From assembly GCF_009653635.1 (NCBI RefSeq), contig NZ_PPFD01000009.1:186001-250000 (forward strand): DNA of 64,000 nucleotides. The letters are read 5' to 3'. Positions 10,038-18,363 of this stretch are shown here, one piece after another; position 1 is the first letter of the stretch; the number at the start of each line of letters is the position of its first letter. The position numbers and the translations under genes were made by a program. The notes under the pieces are model-generated. The model was not told where the DNA came from. It saw only the letters and a program-made list of their open reading frames with translations, and did not search any database. This DNA is from Endozoicomonas sp. OPT23 (GTDB taxonomy: Bacteria; Pseudomonadota; Gammaproteobacteria; Pseudomonadales; Endozoicomonadaceae).

Positions 10038-11318
10038 CTACCTGTCTGGCAGGCGTTCAAGCACATTCATTGCGTCTGAAAGTGACATTCTCTTTGAGGG
10101 CTCTGGTTGTAATAGTGAACTCAGCAGCTGCACAACTTGCTCGCCAAGAACTCCTCCATGTTTTGCCAGATAGCTTTCAATAACCTGCTGATACTGGATA
10201 TCACCAACCGGCTTGTAGTTCTTTTTACTGCCCTTTTGATCTTTATCATCCAAAGCAGGCTTATCAGAAACCGCTTTCATCACGTGCTGTTTTCTAAATA
10301 CCCGCTCGCCAGTCAGCAGTTCAGCCAGTGTTATGCCAAGCGACCAGCTCATGCATTTTGAGGCATCCAGATCTGATGTTTTTTGTTTGGCGAGATAATT
10401 CCCCCAAAGCTCTGGGGAACTGTAGACAGAAGTTGTCGAGAAGCCTGTTCCGGGCTTTTTCAAATTGATGGCGGTTCCAGGCTCAAATTTCACAGCACCA
10501 CCGAAATCCGCCAGCAGTAATTTTCTATTTTTGACCAGAATATTATCTGGCTTGATATCCAACCAGGCCACTCCCTGACCATTCAGATAATTAAGAGCAT
10601 CCGTCAGTTGTCGGGCGTATTTAAGAGCCTCAGCTCTATTCAGTTTTCCAACGGCATCACGTAATGAGCTATCCGCCTTGTCCATTTGCAAGCCAGCCAC
10701 TGCATTCATATCAACCTCGTCAACCATGACAAAACCGGGCTCGGTTTCCTCATCCTCACTAATAGCGACAGTGGGCTCTGAAGGATCTATTTCATCAACT
10801 TTAAGGATATTGGGGTGATTTAACTCTTTCAGGATTCGATATTCATCATCCAGTTCTTTACTTTTCTTTCCCTCCTTCAAGGTTTTACGAGCCTTGGTTC
10901 CTTCCGAAGTATCAACTTCCCTGACCTCGCCACTGCCCCCTTTACCCAGAAGTTTCTTTAAGCTTATAAGTCTGGGGGATCGACCTTGATAAACCTCCAT
11001 ATCCTCGGGAGTAGCCTCAAGCGTTGAGTCTGGCTGGTCAGTATGAGGAGCTGTTCCTGGTGGTTTCACAGATACTTTTTCCGGTCGGCGGAAGAAAATG
11101 TTTTTTTCCACCCTGATAGCGCCATCGCTGTTACGAGTAAACCTGCCAATCAGGTGTGTCCGAAAGAACGCTAGGGGTTTCACGATAAAATAGCGATAGA
11201 GTGCTGAACGCTGCACCCGCTGCTTGATTCGTGAGCGTAGAGATGTGTTTACCGGCCCATTAGAGGGAGGAAGGGTAACTGGCATATCAGGGCCACTGAA
11301 GACTCTTTCCATAGTCAT
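10038..11318 (-). CDS. Eukaryotic-like Ser/Thr protein kinase inserted between ruvA and ruvB
   Basis: This 426-aa protein has a complete eukaryotic-type kinase core: glycine loop GKGGSG (residues 125-130), probable ATP-anchoring lysine K145 in ARKTLK, catalytic loop LDIKPDN (D254, K256, N259), DFG at 271-273 and the SPE motif at 301-303. The usual HRD triplet reads WLD, so the arginine that links to a phosphorylated activation loop is absent, while every catalytic residue is present. About 110 N-terminal residues precede the kinase; they are basic (RSRIKQRVQRSALYRYF) and lack a signal peptide or clear membrane helix. The substrate is unknown. Either a housekeeping kinase carried along in the ruv operon or a translocated host-directed kinase is possible. 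It lies 33 bases after the ruvA stop and 74 before ruvB, so co-transcription is likely. Confidence 0.85.
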   Translation of the reverse strand: MTMERVFSGPDMPVTLPPSNGPVNTSLRSRIKQRVQRSALYRYFIVKPLAFFRTHLIGRFTRNSDGAIRVEKNIFFRRPEKVSVKPPGTAPHTDQPDSTLEATPEDMEVYQGRSPRLISLKKLLGKGGSGEVREVDTSEGTKARKTLKEGKKSKELDDEYRILKELNHPNILKVDEIDPSEPTVAISEDEETEPGFVMVDEVDMNAVAGLQMDKADSSLRDAVGKLNRAEALKYARQLTDALNYLNGQGVAWLDIKPDNILVKNRKLLLADFGGAVKFEPGTAINLKKPGTGFSTTSVYSSPELWGNYLAKQKTSDLDASKCMSWSLGITLAELLTGERVFRKQHVMKAVSDKPALDDKDQKGSKKNYKPVGDIQYQQVIESYLAKHGGVLGEQVVQLLSSLLQPEPSKRMSLSDAMNVLERLPDR

Positions 11319-11351
11319 CGGTAACCCTGCACAAGAAATAAGCCGCCAGCG

Positions 11352-11963
11352 TCAGATCATGCTCTTTAGTGCCTGACGAATCAGTTCTTCACTGGTCATA
11401 CCATCTTTATAAAGTTTACTGATGACTTTGCTCGCTTCCTGCGGCTTATAACCAAGAGTTACCAGTGCAGAGCTGGCTTCCTGTTCGATATCGCGGGCTG
11501 CTGCAGCCATTTCACCACCGGCAATCAGTGGTTTACCATCCAGCAGCGGGGCTGACTGCCACTTATCCAGCTTATCTTTCATTTCAACAATAAGACGTTC
11601 AGCGGTTTTCTTACCAACACCCGGCAACTTCACCAACGTGGCACTGTCCCCTTCCTGAACACAGCGAACAAACGCTTCTGCCTCAATACCTGAAAGCAGC
11701 GTCAACCCCAGCTTGGGGCCTACACCGTTAACCTTGATCAGGGTTCGAAACAGCTCTCGTTCATCCTTACTGCTGAAGCCATAAAGCAGCTGGGCATCTT
11801 CCCTGACCACAAAATGGGTATAGAGCATCACTTCAACACCCGACTCTGGCAGCTTGTAGAACACCGACATAGGCGCTTCCACTTCATAGCCCACACCATT
11901 GGTTTCCACCATCAGGTGAGGAGGCTGTTTCTCAACCAGAACGCCTCGAATTCTTCCAATCAT
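11352..11963 (-). CDS. ruvA: RuvA, Holliday-junction DNA-binding protein
   Basis: RuvA binds the four-way junction as a tetramer and loads RuvB. I place the start at the ATG at 11963 ([15 protein letters not shown]), which has an AGGAT ribosome site and gives 203 aa, identical in length to E. coli RuvA; a TTG seven codons upstream is less likely. The OB fold (about 1-62), the two helix-hairpin-helix motifs ([13 protein letters not shown] and [15 protein letters not shown]) and the C-terminal RuvB-contacting domain III (about 155-203) are visible. The next gene upstream on this strand is ruvC, but a gene on the opposite strand lies between. Confidence 0.97.
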   Translation of the reverse strand: MIGRIRGVLVEKQPPHLMVETNGVGYEVEAPMSVFYKLPESGVEVMLYTHFVVREDAQLLYGFSSKDERELFRTLIKVNGVGPKLGLTLLSGIEAEAFVRCVQEGDSATLVKLPGVGKKTAERLIVEMKDKLDKWQSAPLLDGKPLIAGGEMAAAARDIEQEASSALVTLGYKPQEASKVISKLYKDGMTSEELIRQALKSMI

Positions 11964-12088
11964 ATCCTTTCCCGAATCTTTCAAAGCCCTGACCAGACGG
12001 TCAGAAGCACTGACATAACAACGTTAGTCTTGAACCAACTAACCCCGCCTGCTCTCTAAGAATCAAACAATAAGCGAGCGAAGTCCGC

Positions 12089-12634
12089 ATGAAAAAACTG
12101 AAACCCTTTCTGGAGTGCCTCTGGCAGCTGCTTCCCGAAGCAGGACTGGCCAGTGAATACCACCCGGCCATTGAAGGCGGAGCTATTCCCATTCCCTTTA
12201 TTCAAGCCCAGAAGTTATTGCTGACAGCTCTGGAAGAACCTGCTCATCAAGGTAAACCTCTGCTCGAAAAGCCTAAACGAAGTTTTACCAGCTATATGCA
12301 GGGTTATTCCAGTATTCCTCTCAGAGACAGGGCTATGGTTGCACTTCGCAGTGCTCACCTGTGTCAGGCAAGACATCTGCTGCCTGAGATTTCCCTCTGC
12401 GCTACGGATACCGGAATGCGCGACAGTGATATCCAGATGATTTCTGACGGTAATCAGGCTCCCGGCTGGAATCGCCATGAGCGACTGCTACTGATTGCTA
12501 CCGATTGCCTTCATCATAAGCACAGTATTGCTCCGGGCATCTGGCGCCAGTTGCGCAAAAACTACTCGTCACAACAACTGTTGGACCTGGTACTTTGCAC
12601 AGCGGCCTTTCATCTCTGTACTTATCCTTTCTAG
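12089..12634 (+). CDS. Carboxymuconolactone decarboxylase / AhpD-like protein
   Basis: This 181-aa protein resembles the carboxymuconolactone decarboxylase superfamily: a central segment LRDRAMVALRSAHLCQARHL, then a helix with GMRDSDIQMI and APGWNRHERLLLIATDCLH, and the C-terminal SQQLLDLVLCTAAFHLCTYPF. The AhpD-type CxxC peroxidatic pair is missing, so peroxidase activity is not predicted and the reaction is unknown. It is encoded on the plus strand between ruvA and ruvC, both on the minus strand. Any ruvC-ruvA read-through transcript would be antisense to it. The ATG at 12089 has no strong ribosome site. Confidence 0.75.
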   Translation: MKKLKPFLECLWQLLPEAGLASEYHPAIEGGAIPIPFIQAQKLLLTALEEPAHQGKPLLEKPKRSFTSYMQGYSSIPLRDRAMVALRSAHLCQARHLLPEISLCATDTGMRDSDIQMISDGNQAPGWNRHERLLLIATDCLHHKHSIAPGIWRQLRKNYSSQQLLDLVLCTAAFHLCTYPF

Positions 12635-12642
12635 GACTATAC

Positions 12643-12663
12643 GCCACCGACTTTAAAGGTGGC
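12643..12663. terminator. Hairpin between the convergent AhpD-like gene and ruvC
   Basis: GCCACC and GGTGGC form a 6-bp GC-rich stem with a 9-base loop between the two convergent stop codons. On the plus strand only ATTT follows, so termination is probably weak. Confidence 0.4.
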
Positions 12664-12665
12664 AT

Positions 12666-13190
12666 TTAGCGACTGGTCAGACGCCTTCTTCGAGTGCCCG
12701 TAGCCCCAGCCATTCGAACCAGACTGGCACGGGTGTGGGAGTGACAAAGCGCCACGGCCAGAGCATCTGCGGCATCAGCCTGAGGTGTATCGCTGAGGTT
12801 CAAAATGGATTTCACCATATGCTGAACCTGCGTTTTATCCGCAGAACCTTTGCCTACTACGGCCTGTTTAACCTGACGGGCTGAATATTCAGAGACTTCC
12901 ACACCCTGATTAACCGCTGCGACTATGGCCGCCGCCCTTGCCTGCCCAAGCTTCAGAGCCGAATCAGCATTACGAGACATAAACACCTGCTCAATCCCTA
13001 CGGATTGCGGGCTGTAATGTTCGATAATGGTGTTGATACCTTCATAAATCTGATGAAGCTTTTCAGGCAGCGGCGCATCCTTAATACGAATGCAACCAGA
13101 AGCAACGTAATGTAATTTATTGCCAACCTCTTCGATCAATCCGTAACCGGTAATCCTTGAGCCTGGATCTATGCCCATCAATATGGCCAT
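12666..13190 (-). CDS. ruvC: RuvC, Holliday-junction resolvase
   Basis: RuvC cleaves Holliday junctions symmetrically. At 174 aa it is one residue longer than E. coli RuvC. The four acidic catalytic residues are visible as D8 ([12 protein letters not shown]), E67 (VGIEQVF), D139 and D142 ([13 protein letters not shown]). A LexA box 48-63 bases upstream of the ATG indicates SOS induction. Downstream ruvA is separated by a plus-strand gene, so ruvC may be transcribed apart from ruvA-kinase-ruvB. Confidence 0.97.
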   Translation of the reverse strand: MAILMGIDPGSRITGYGLIEEVGNKLHYVASGCIRIKDAPLPEKLHQIYEGINTIIEHYSPQSVGIEQVFMSRNADSALKLGQARAAAIVAAVNQGVEVSEYSARQVKQAVVGKGSADKTQVQHMVKSILNLSDTPQADAADALAVALCHSHTRASLVRMAGATGTRRRRLTSR

Positions 13191-13237
13191 TCAGTCGTCT
13201 TTCTCTGTCTGTAAAAATAAGTACTGAAAACAGAATA

Positions 13238-13253
13238 CTGTACATTTATACAG
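13238..13253 (-). promoter_or_regulatory. LexA-binding site (SOS box) upstream of ruvC
   Basis: CTGTACATTTATACAG fits the gammaproteobacterial SOS consensus CTG-N10-CAG exactly, with an A/T-rich core and a flanking TA on the 5' side. It lies 48 bases upstream of the ruvC start, where bound LexA would cover the promoter. Confidence 0.85.
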
Positions 13254-13379
13254 AATTCTAGCCTGCACGAAGCGCCATAGAGGGACACACACGGCAACAA
13301 TTCACGAACACGGGATTACCAAACTGGCCTGTGAGATACAGGTGCCGAGACTTAAGATGAAGCAGCAGAGGATCTGGAA

Positions 13380-13484
13380 ATGGTTATGCGAGATACATAC
13401 AGAACAATACTATTGATTACCGGGCTGATCACCCTGCTGTTTATGCTATTGATTGGCTTTAACGTGTGGGCTTACAGCCCTTGA
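13380..13484 (+). CDS. Possible 34-aa single-helix membrane peptide
   Basis: An ATG preceded by an AGAGGA ribosome-binding sequence opens 34 codons whose product is one hydrophobic helix: a polar MVMRDTYR head, then TILLITGLITLLFMLLIGF, then NVWAYSP. The composition is typical of genuine small inner-membrane peptides, but a chance ORF cannot be excluded. A second in-frame ATG at 13386 would give 32 aa. No family recognised. Confidence 0.35.
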   Translation: MVMRDTYRTILLITGLITLLFMLLIGFNVWAYSP

Positions 13485-13616
13485 GGCCTGCAACAAAGAG
13501 ATTATTTCCTCTGTTCTTCCACCCCCTCCATGACACCCGCATGAGTCGAAAAATTGAACCTTTCTCATCAGTCGCTATCAAACAGAATTAATATGACTTA
13601 ATCAGACAGGTCAACA

Positions 13617-15074
13617 GTGCTTAGAATAATACTAACATCAGCCGCAATTGCTCTGGCCAGCTTCAATATTCACGCATCCGACAAACTTCAGGAAAAACTT
13701 CTACAGCACACTCTGGCAGATGATCCTATCCGCACAGTAGTTCACCAACATCACCTTGCAGATGAAGCTCAATTGCTTGTTAATGCCGCTCGACGTGGTT
13801 TATGGGAGCACCCTCTGTTTAATACTGAGGTCAGTTTTAATCTGGTTTTGTATGCTTACCAAAACGAGTTGATCGATCGCCACGAATTCCTGGAAATACA
13901 GGACTGGCTGCACATTAAAAGTGATTTCAAAACAGCCAGCAGCCACTTTACATCAGCCCCTCAAACAGTTCCCACTCTGAAGATCACACGCTATCGTCCT
14001 GACCAGCTCGAACAGTCTGAAGAATATCAGAAAATAAAAAGTCACTTACCCAAAGAGTTTCAAGTCAAAGGAAGGGGACCATTCAGCAAGAAACTTGGGC
14101 ACTGGCTGACATTTGTCACGCTGGATGATTCTTACAAAGATTTCTTCGCTGATTTAAAAAGCTCAATTAAGCAGTGCGCTGAAAGTGTAACGTCTCAGAA
14201 GTGTGTTGAAAAAAAGTCCGGCTTTGAAGGTTACAAAATTCTCTACTTCTTTGGAGTAATGAGTCTTGCTTTGCCTGAACTCCACTTCTATCACGACAAT
14301 ATCCTGGTGTTCGGTTCTATTAACCGCTTCCTTGAAAAACTGCCAAACCTGACATCAAAGCCTGACTTTCTTCCGGTTTATGGCTCTATGGACTGGGATG
14401 CTCTGATTCAACACAGGCTGAACGGAGACAATGCAGGCAGCATTTACCACCCTGAGTGCACATCCAACTTCTTCACCCCCCATCAGACATACCCTGGCAC
14501 TGCACTTACCCTAAGGCATGACCTGTTTCATACCAAAGTAATCAATACGATACCTCTGAACCAAAGAAAGGCATTCCATATATTACATAAGATACAAGCT
14601 AGTGCAGGAGCTCAAGCTCTCAAAGTGATAAACAACCAATCAGAACAACTATTACCACTTTCAGACCAAGATGTATTAGAAGATCGAAACGAACTGACAC
14701 GCTATAAGAGCAAGCTGATTTACGAGCTCGAGCAAACTCCTTTTGGTGATATGGGCTACAGCTACGACCTCTGCGACAGAGCCTTTCCAGATGTAGGGCT
14801 GGCTGAGCAAATAATAATGTCCTTTGATGCAGTTACAGATGATTCTGCCGTGCAAGATTCACCGCCATTCATTCAATCATACTTAAAAGACATTCTGTCA
14901 GCTCTGCAGGATAAGCAAGCGCTACTGCAAGAATATAATGTGAATGTTCAGGAAGTAATCAATGTCATTCAGCACCGATTTTACAAGCAGCATTGGGCCA
15001 CACCTGCATTAACGGATTATGACGCATGCACTGAAAAAGAATATTGGAAAAAGAAAGTATATAACAACCAATAA
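13617..15074 (+). CDS. Secreted protein of unknown function (485 aa)
   Basis: I do not recognise a family. The GTG start at 13617 has an ACAGG ribosome site and yields a Sec signal peptide (MLRIILTSAAIALASFNIHA, cleavage before SDK). The mature protein of about 465 aa is largely helical, with six cysteines that could form disulphides, notably the CAESVTSQKC segment. It has no membrane helix or repeats. It is periplasmic or secreted. It lies between ruvC and yebC, which are neighbours in related genomes, and runs against both. It ends at a shared hairpin with yebC. Confidence 0.75.
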   Translation: MLRIILTSAAIALASFNIHASDKLQEKLLQHTLADDPIRTVVHQHHLADEAQLLVNAARRGLWEHPLFNTEVSFNLVLYAYQNELIDRHEFLEIQDWLHIKSDFKTASSHFTSAPQTVPTLKITRYRPDQLEQSEEYQKIKSHLPKEFQVKGRGPFSKKLGHWLTFVTLDDSYKDFFADLKSSIKQCAESVTSQKCVEKKSGFEGYKILYFFGVMSLALPELHFYHDNILVFGSINRFLEKLPNLTSKPDFLPVYGSMDWDALIQHRLNGDNAGSIYHPECTSNFFTPHQTYPGTALTLRHDLFHTKVINTIPLNQRKAFHILHKIQASAGAQALKVINNQSEQLLPLSDQDVLEDRNELTRYKSKLIYELEQTPFGDMGYSYDLCDRAFPDVGLAEQIIMSFDAVTDDSAVQDSPPFIQSYLKDILSALQDKQALLQEYNVNVQEVINVIQHRFYKQHWATPALTDYDACTEKEYWKKKVYNNQ

Positions 15075-15106
15075 ATATGTAGCCCAATGCATTGAGCTAC
15101 ATATTT
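15073..15106. terminator. Bidirectional terminator between the 485-aa gene and yebC
   Basis: An 11-bp perfect stem (AAATATGTAGC / GCTACATATTT) with a 12-base loop sits between convergent stops at 15074 and 15119. The A/T ends give short T stretches on both strands. Confidence 0.65.
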
Positions 15107-15118
15107 ATCAGCCAGGTA

Positions 15119-15865
15119 TCAGCCCAGCTGAGCCATCACCTCTTCAGAAATCTCTGAATTGGTGTAAACATTCTGAACATCGTCCAGGTCTTCCAGACGG
15201 TCAACCAGCTTCAGAATTTTTTCAGCGCCTGAAGCATCCAGTTCAGTCGTGTTTTCAGCGATCATGGCAACTTCGCCGCCTGCCGCTGTAAAACCAGCCG
15301 TTTCAAGAGCGTCTTTCACTGCCATGAACTCGGTCCAGTCGGTTACGACTTCTGCCGAACCATCGTCGTGCATAACGATATCTTCAGCGCCTGCTTCCAG
15401 AGCCGCTTCCATCAGCGTATCTTCATCCAGACCCGGCTCGAAGAAAACCTGCCCTTTGCGTTCAAACATATAGGCAACAGAACCGTCGGTTCCAAGATTG
15501 CCACCATGCTTGGAGAAGGCGTGACGCACTTCAGCAACCGTACGATTTCGATTGTCTGTCAGGCATTCAACCAGCACAGCAATACCACCCACACCGTAAC
15601 CTTCGTAGGTGATTTCTTCCATGTTGGAATCATCATCACCACCGGCACCACGGGCGATAGCACGATTGATGGTGTCGCGGGTCATGTTGGCACCCAGCGC
15701 CTTATCAACCACTGCTCGCAGCTTGGGGTTATCTTCGATGTTACCGCCGCCCTGCTTTGCAGCAACGACCAGCTCACGAATGACTTTGGTAAAAATCTTG
15801 CCTCGCTTAGCGTCCTGAGCCGCTTTGCGATGCTTGATATTGGCCCATTTACTATGACCTGCCAT
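15119..15865 (-). CDS. yebC: YebC/TACO1-family protein
   Basis: This 248-aa protein belongs to the YebC/TACO1 family, long annotated as a transcriptional regulator; members also act in translation of proline-rich stretches. The N terminus [22 protein letters not shown]-type signature is present, as are the [22 protein letters not shown] and [19 protein letters not shown] motifs. The length equals the family norm. It lies 159 bases downstream of aspS on the same strand, the usual arrangement. Its normal downstream partner ruvC is displaced by about 1.9 kb. Confidence 0.97.
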   Translation of the reverse strand: MAGHSKWANIKHRKAAQDAKRGKIFTKVIRELVVAAKQGGGNIEDNPKLRAVVDKALGANMTRDTINRAIARGAGGDDDSNMEEITYEGYGVGGIAVLVECLTDNRNRTVAEVRHAFSKHGGNLGTDGSVAYMFERKGQVFFEPGLDEDTLMEAALEAGAEDIVMHDDGSAEVVTDWTEFMAVKDALETAGFTAAGGEVAMIAENTTELDASGAEKILKLVDRLEDLDDVQNVYTNSEISEEVMAQLG

Positions 15866-16024
15866 AGGAAATATCCCCTATCTCAAAACAAAACCGACCG
15901 TAAAAAAGCATTGAAGACATACTGTTTTCAACAATCTCTAAACGGCCGGTATAAATATCAATTACTTACCGCCACTGTATGCTGACGATCACACTGGAGC
16001 ATGATCATCAGCTTTCCAAACCCG

Positions 16025-17818
16025 TTAGTGACTGGTAGCAGAAGCTGGGTCGCGACGAATACGGATGTTCAGATCGCGCAGCTGGTTACCGTCCACTTCA
16101 CCCGGAGCCTGAGTCAGCAGACAAGCCGCAGACTGGGTTTTAGGGAAGGCGATAACGTCACGGATGTTGTCGGTGCCACACAGCAGCATAACCAGACGAT
16201 CCAGACCAAACGCCAGACCACCGTGAGGAGGTGCACCGTACTGCAGTGCGTCGAGCAGGAAGCCGAACTTCTCACGCTGTTCTTCTTCGCCAATGCTCAA
16301 CAGACGGAATACGGTCTGTTGCATTTCCTGACGGTGAATACGAACGGAACCACCACCGACTTCATAGCCATTGATAACCATGTCGTAAGCACGGGACAGT
16401 GCGGTAACAGGGTTGTTTTCCAGCTCTTCCGGAGAGCAGGAAGGTGCGGTGAACGGGTGGTGCAGTGCTGTCAGCTTGCCGTCGTCTGTTTCTTCAAACA
16501 TCGGGAAGTCAACAATCCACAGTGGTGCCCACTCTTTGGTGTACAGGTTCAGATCAGCACCGATCTTGCAACGCAGAGCACCCAGAGCTTCATTTACAAC
16601 CTTCTCTCTGTCTGCACCGAAGAAGACGATGTCGCCGTTTTCAGCACCCAGACGTTCCATGATCTGCATGGCAACGTCGTCACCCAGGAACTTGATGATC
16701 GGGGACTGCAGGCCGTTAGCGCCGTTTTCCAGTTCGTTTACCTTGATCCAGGCCAGACCTTTGGCACCGTAGATGCTGACAAACTTGGTGTAGTCGTCAA
16801 TCTGCTTACGGGACAGCTGAGCACCACCGGTTACTTTCAGAGCAGCAACACGGCCTTTTGGATCTTCCGCAGGACCTTTGAAGACCTTGAATTCAACGCT
16901 GGCCATCAGGTCAGCGACGTCGACCAGTTCCAGCGGAATACGCAGGTCAGGTTTGTCGGAACCGTAACGGTTCATGGCATCAGCGTAAGTCATGTGAGGG
17001 AACTCACCGAACTCAACACCCTTGGTCTTGCTGAATACGTGTCTTACCAGCTCTTCAGTGGTACCCATGATCTGCGCTTCATCCATAAAGGATGTTTCGA
17101 TATCGATCTGGGTGAATTCAGGCTGACGGTCTGCACGCAGGTCTTCGTCACGGAAACACTTGACGATCTGATAGTAACGGTCAAAACCGGACACCATCAG
17201 CATCTGCTTGAACAGCTGCGGAGACTGAGGCAGAGCGAAGAACTTGCCTTCATGGGTACGGGAAGGAACCAGATAGTCACGGGCGCCTTCTGGCGTCGCA
17301 CGAGTCAGAACCGGAGTTTCAACGTCCAGGAAGCCACGCGCGTCCATGAAAGCACGAACAGCACTGGTCACCTTGGAGCGCAGAATCATCTTTTCCTGCA
17401 TTTCCGGACGACGCAGGTCGATCACACGGCTCTTCAGACGAACGTCTTCACCGACGTCGGTGTAACCTTCGATCTGGAACGGAGGTGTCTGGGCTTCGTT
17501 CAGCACTTCAACGTGCTTGGCCAGCATCTCGATCTCACCCGTGCTCATATTGGCATTGGTGGTGCCTTCCGGACGCGGACGTACGAAACCGGTGATCTTC
17601 AGCACGTATTCACTACGGGCTTTGTCAGCCAGAGCAAAGGCTTCTTCAGTGTCAGGGTCAATAACTACCTGGGTGATACCTTCACGGTCACGCATATCCA
17701 GGAAGATGACTCCACCATGGTCGCGGCGGCGGTGTACCCATCCACACAGGGTAACCTCCTGCCCATCATGGGAGAGATTCAGTTCGCCGCAATAATGGCT
17801 GCGCATAACATACCTCAA
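16025..17818 (-). CDS. aspS: Aspartyl-tRNA synthetase
   Basis: AspS is a class II synthetase that charges tRNA-Asp. The 597-aa length matches bacterial AspRS (590 in E. coli). Visible are the N-terminal OB-fold anticodon domain ([21 protein letters not shown] at about residues 25-45), the class II motif 2 ([23 protein letters not shown] region), the bacterial GAD insertion (about 290-420) and motif 3 ([10 protein letters not shown]). It starts with ATG at 17818. The order fmdB-aspS-yebC is conserved. A long non-coding open frame on the opposite strand covers the entire gene. Confidence 0.98.
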   Translation of the reverse strand: MRYVMRSHYCGELNLSHDGQEVTLCGWVHRRRDHGGVIFLDMRDREGITQVVIDPDTEEAFALADKARSEYVLKITGFVRPRPEGTTNANMSTGEIEMLAKHVEVLNEAQTPPFQIEGYTDVGEDVRLKSRVIDLRRPEMQEKMILRSKVTSAVRAFMDARGFLDVETPVLTRATPEGARDYLVPSRTHEGKFFALPQSPQLFKQMLMVSGFDRYYQIVKCFRDEDLRADRQPEFTQIDIETSFMDEAQIMGTTEELVRHVFSKTKGVEFGEFPHMTYADAMNRYGSDKPDLRIPLELVDVADLMASVEFKVFKGPAEDPKGRVAALKVTGGAQLSRKQIDDYTKFVSIYGAKGLAWIKVNELENGANGLQSPIIKFLGDDVAMQIMERLGAENGDIVFFGADREKVVNEALGALRCKIGADLNLYTKEWAPLWIVDFPMFEETDDGKLTALHHPFTAPSCSPEELENNPVTALSRAYDMVINGYEVGGGSVRIHRQEMQQTVFRLLSIGEEEQREKFGFLLDALQYGAPPHGGLAFGLDRLVMLLCGTDNIRDVIAFPKTQSAACLLTQAPGEVDGNQLRDLNIRIRRDPASATSH

Positions 17819-17948
17819 AACAGGGACTATTCAGATTGGATACAAAACGATGAATTAACGTACTGTATCTGACATAAATTCAATATTTCGCCAATAGCTC
17901 TTTATCAAAAGCCTCGTGGCTCAATCAAAAGCCTGGCGGCTCACACAC

Positions 17949-18197
17949 TCAGTCGCTACTGGAACTCGACGCGGCAGGAGCCTGGCTATCGCTGGAAGAC
18001 AGGTTCTTTTTCTTGCCGCCTTTGAAATCAGTTTCGTACCAGCCGCCACCTTTCAGGCGAAAAGCCGGAGCACTCAGGAGTTTCTTCAGCTCAGGTTCAC
18101 CACAGCTTTCACAATCGGTCAGCGGTGCATCACTGAACTTCTGGATGGCTTCTTTAGCTTCGCCACAACTTCCACACTGATACTCGTAAATTGGCAT
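17949..18197 (-). CDS. FmdB-family zinc-ribbon protein
   Basis: This 82-aa protein starts MPIYEYQCGSCG and has two CxxC knuckles (C8/C11 and C29/C32) that form a single zinc ribbon, then the SAPAFRLKGGGWYETDF segment typical of the FmdB regulatory-protein family, and a low-complexity Ser/Ala tail. The biochemical role is unknown. Its place directly upstream of aspS is widely conserved in gammaproteobacteria. A 130-base gap separates it from aspS. Confidence 0.92.
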   Translation of the reverse strand: MPIYEYQCGSCGEAKEAIQKFSDAPLTDCESCGEPELKKLLSAPAFRLKGGGWYETDFKGGKKKNLSSSDSQAPAASSSSSD

Positions 18198-18363
18198 TGA
18201 CCCGCTCTACCCTTCGTTTGCCACTATCAAAACCGGAGGATTATACCTGAAAGCAGGGAAAGCGGAAAACACCGCAGGGCAGTTACCGTAAAACTCGCAA
18301 GGTTTGAAGAGTAATAGAGAAAAGAAGGTCAGCCATTAACTGCTTCTGACTGATCTGGAGGCA

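Larger units (their letters stand above)
13191..13616. other. 426-bp ruvC upstream region
   Basis: The divergent region between ruvC and the 485-aa secreted-protein gene holds the LexA box at 13238-13253 and a possible 34-codon membrane-peptide gene at 13380-13484. I see no other structured element. Confidence 0.7.

Noticed and set aside
16001-17872. A 623-codon open frame on the plus strand covering all of aspS
   Set aside because: It is antisense to a certain gene, has no ribosome site or family features, and its Thr/Gln/His/Val-rich product is what the complement of biased aspS codons gives.
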